Shown here one piece after another: positions 62,243 to 64,000 of a DNA stretch of 64,000 nt (its first letter is position 1; each line of letters begins with the position of its first letter). The notes beneath the pieces are model-generated. The model saw nothing but the letters and a program-made list of their open reading frames with translations. It was not told the DNA's origin and did not search any database. Source of the stretch: Opitutaceae bacterium (GTDB taxonomy: Bacteria > Verrucomicrobiota > Verrucomicrobiia > Opitutales > Opitutaceae). The position numbers and the translations under genes were made by a program. The stretch covers positions 1 to 64,000 of the forward strand of contig JACFMR010000017.1 in NCBI GenBank assembly GCA_019455245.1, written 5' to 3'.

Positions 62243-63619
62243 TCAGAAGCGCCGGCGCGTGCCGGTGAAGGGATTGTTGGCGGGCATGGAGCCGGTGGCA
62301 TTTTGTCCCGGGATATACGCGCTGGTGATCAGTTGGTCGCCTTCGGCCAGACCCTCGATCAACTCGGTGCTGATGCCGTCGGAGATGCCGAGCCTGATGT
62401 TGACCGCCTCGATTGTGGGCTGCGTGGCGGTGCCGGTAAGCTTGTAAACCGTGCGCGTGCTGATTTGGGCCGGGGCGGCGCCTTCCCGGCCGCGTCCACC
62501 CCGACGCAGGGCGGAAAGATCGATGCCGCGCTCCTGCGCCAGCCGGGTCAGGCGCGCCCGAACTTCGGGCGAAGGCGGCCCGCTGCCGGGGGTGAAACCG
62601 GCGTCGGCGTAAAGTTGGCGCAGCTTGTCCTCCTCCGAAACCGGGGCGGAGGCGTCGCTGCCCGATGACACGGGCGGTGCGGGTGGCAGCAAGGAATCCG
62701 GTATGCGCACACGCAGGGTGCTGTTGGGGATGCGCAGGGTGTCGGGGCGGTCGGCGATGACCACGGAGACGTTGGCGGTCATGCCGGGTTTGAGCCTTAG
62801 GTCGTCATTCCGCACCTCGATGATGGTCTGGTAGGTGACGACGTTGGACTCGGTCTTGGGCGAATTTCGGATCTGCATGACGCGGCCGCGGAAACGGCGG
62901 TCGGGGTAGGCGTCGACGGTGAAATCCACGCGCTGCCCGTCCTCGACGCTGCCGATGTCGGCCTCGGCGATGGCGGCGTTGATCTGCATGCGGGAGAGGT
63001 CGTCGGCGATGATGAACAACACGGGGGCGTTGAGGCTGGCGGCGACGGTGCGGCCGACCTCGATCTTGCGGTCGAGCACGATGCCATCGACGGGCGAATA
63101 GATGGAGCAGCGCGAAAGATCGACGCGGGCGTTTTCCACGGACGCCTCGCGGGTGAGCAGGTTCGCGTCGGCCTGGGCGAGGGTGGCCTCGGCCTGGTCG
63201 AGTTCCTGCTGGGAGACGAGGTTGCGTTCCCGGAGTTCGCGGGTGCGCACGGTGTTCAGCGTGAGCAGGACGTGGTTGGCCTTGGATGAAGCGAGCTCGG
63301 CCTCGGCCTGACGCAGGCGCTGCTCATAGGTGGCGGGATCGATGCGGGCGAGGAGCTGGCCGGCTTTGACGGGCGTGTTGAAATCAACCAGCACCTCGGT
63401 GATGAGCCCCGACACCTGGCTGCCGACTTCGACCGAAGTCACCGGCTGCAGGGTGCCGGTGGCGGTGACCACCTGGGTGACGGCACCACGCTCCACGGTC
63501 GCGGTGGTGAAGACCGGGGTGTTTTTACCGCCCGGCCGGAAATACAGCCAGCCGACGACGGCCGCGATGATCACAAGGAAGACGATGAGGTAACGCTTGA
63601 GGGGACGGGATTTGGCCAT
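62243..63619 (-). CDS. MacA-like periplasmic adaptor (HlyD family)
   Basis: A 458-residue adaptor. One N-terminal membrane anchor (LKRYLIVFLVIIAAVVGWLY), the lipoyl-like VEVGSQVSGLITEVLVDFNT and CSIYSPVDGIVLDRKIEVGR halves around a coiled-coil hairpin (residues 95-165), then beta-barrel and membrane-proximal domains. Between them (residues 308-386) is a low-complexity Pro/Gly/Arg insertion not usual in MacA. It would link the MacB-like pump to an outer-membrane TolC-type channel, which is not in the window. Confidence 0.9.
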   Translation of the reverse strand: MAKSRPLKRYLIVFLVIIAAVVGWLYFRPGGKNTPVFTTATVERGAVTQVVTATGTLQPVTSVEVGSQVSGLITEVLVDFNTPVKAGQLLARIDPATYEQRLRQAEAELASSKANHVLLTLNTVRTRELRERNLVSQQELDQAEATLAQADANLLTREASVENARVDLSRCSIYSPVDGIVLDRKIEVGRTVAASLNAPVLFIIADDLSRMQINAAIAEADIGSVEDGQRVDFTVDAYPDRRFRGRVMQIRNSPKTESNVVTYQTIIEVRNDDLRLKPGMTANVSVVIADRPDTLRIPNSTLRVRIPDSLLPPAPPVSSGSDASAPVSEEDKLRQLYADAGFTPGSGPPSPEVRARLTRLAQERGIDLSALRRGGRGREGAAPAQISTRTVYKLTGTATQPTIEAVNIRLGISDGISTELIEGLAEGDQLITSAYIPGQNATGSMPANNPFTGTRRRF

Positions 63620-63631
63620 GGAGGAAAGAGT

Positions 63632-63661
63632 AGGATACGGACCTTGCCTGAAACTCCGCAA
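63632..63661 (-). promoter_or_regulatory. candidate promoter of the MacA/MacB-like operon
   Basis: On the minus strand TTGCGG (63656-63661) and TATCCT (63632-63637) are 18 bases apart, and the -10 box lies 12 bases before the ATG of the adaptor gene. The match is moderate. The 5' leader would be very short, with no evident ribosome-binding sequence. Confidence 0.4.
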
Positions 63662-63762
63662 GGTCTGCCGGGCTAAGACGTCTGCAGCCGGCAAAAGTGA
63701 CGGAAAAATATCAACACGGCACGATTTGCTGCGGTCGAGACGACAAAGGCCGACACGGACGG

Positions 63763-64000
63763 TCAGAGTGGTGGTGTTTGTCCGGCACCGGTCATGGTGG
63801 TCAGCCGGTCGTGGCGCAGGCCGAAATAGTCCTCATAGAGCCGGGTCCGGAGCGTCGGGGCGTTGGTGGCTGGCGCGGACAGGGTCGGTTGCCGCACAAT
63901 GGCCAAGTCCAGCAGGCGCGAGGCTTCGGCGAGGATCTCCCACCCGGCAAAATAGACGATGTTGCGCACGCCGAGGAGCGCGGCGGTGCTGACGAGACGA
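63763..64000 (-). CDS. C-terminal end of an unidentified protein
   Basis: The frame is open from the right edge to a TGA at 63763-63765, giving 78 residues (LVSTAALLGVRNIVYFAGWE ... LYEDYFGLRHDRLTTMTGAG). Third codon positions are strongly GC-biased like the neighbouring genes, so it is real coding sequence. No family was recognised. Its direction is the same as the MacA/MacB-like genes, 143 bases away, with a likely promoter between. Confidence 0.65.
   Translation of the reverse strand, partial: RLVSTAALLGVRNIVYFAGWEILAEASRLLDLAIVRQPTLSAPATNAPTLRTRLYEDYFGLRHDRLTTMTGAGQTPPL

Overview
The window looks like chromosome of a GC-rich Gram-negative bacterium, most likely a verrucomicrobium of the Opitutaceae/Opitutales type. 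This is an inference from gene content and sequence style, not from a marker gene: several lipoproteins and an outer-surface polysaccharide locus, an Mpl-type murein ligase, a divergent Dxs, a very short basic 32-residue protein, and short GC-rich intergenic repeats. No rRNA, CRISPR array, prophage or intact insertion sequence was seen. No gene-free stretch exceeds 300 bases; the longest (59034-59285, about 250 bases) carries a palindromic AT-rich element.

Region 1 (1-31145, all minus strand) is one very long polysaccharide locus. Transcription probably starts upstream of an asparagine-synthase-type amidotransferase (asnB) and runs through a glycosyltransferase, a Wzm/Wzt ABC exporter whose ATPase has a C-terminal glycan-binding domain, several methyltransferases, about fifteen glycosyltransferases of the GT2/GT4/CgeB and related types, an acyltransferase, a WcaF-like acetyltransferase, three large membrane proteins (two Wzy/WaaL-like, one GT-C-like) and the N-terminal part of a WbaP-type initiating sugar-phosphate transferase that runs off the left edge. 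Most junctions are 1-4 base stop/start overlaps or gaps under 15 bases, so the genes are probably translated in a coupled way. The likely product is a long, methylated and acylated surface polysaccharide.

Region 2 (31230-37250): a DJ-1/PfpI protein divergent from a nucleoside-diphosphate-sugar epimerase-like gene, then ybaB-recR, a tRNA-Gly(CCC), a polytopic membrane protein, dxs and xseB.

Region 3 (37332-45444): M48 protease, a secreted endonuclease/exonuclease/phosphatase-fold protein, a membrane-anchored transglutaminase-like protein, an IPT/TIG lipoprotein, then hemW, a lipoprotein and an M23 peptidase as an overlapping trio, a TPR protein and a Fur-family regulator with a strong promoter placed so that its mRNA may be leaderless.

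Region 4 (45595-64000): priA, a sialidase-like Asp-box protein without signal peptide divergent from mpl, rimO, a 32-residue basic protein, an M61 peptidase, an Rsm22/METTL17-type protein with four candidate cluster-binding cysteines, a second methyltransferase, an NMT1/ThiY-type ABC importer, a TPR protein, a MacA/MacB-type efflux system with split MacB, and the C-terminal end of an unidentified protein.

Starts were moved inside many long open frames wherever the conserved N-terminus and the stop/start overlap with the upstream gene agreed.
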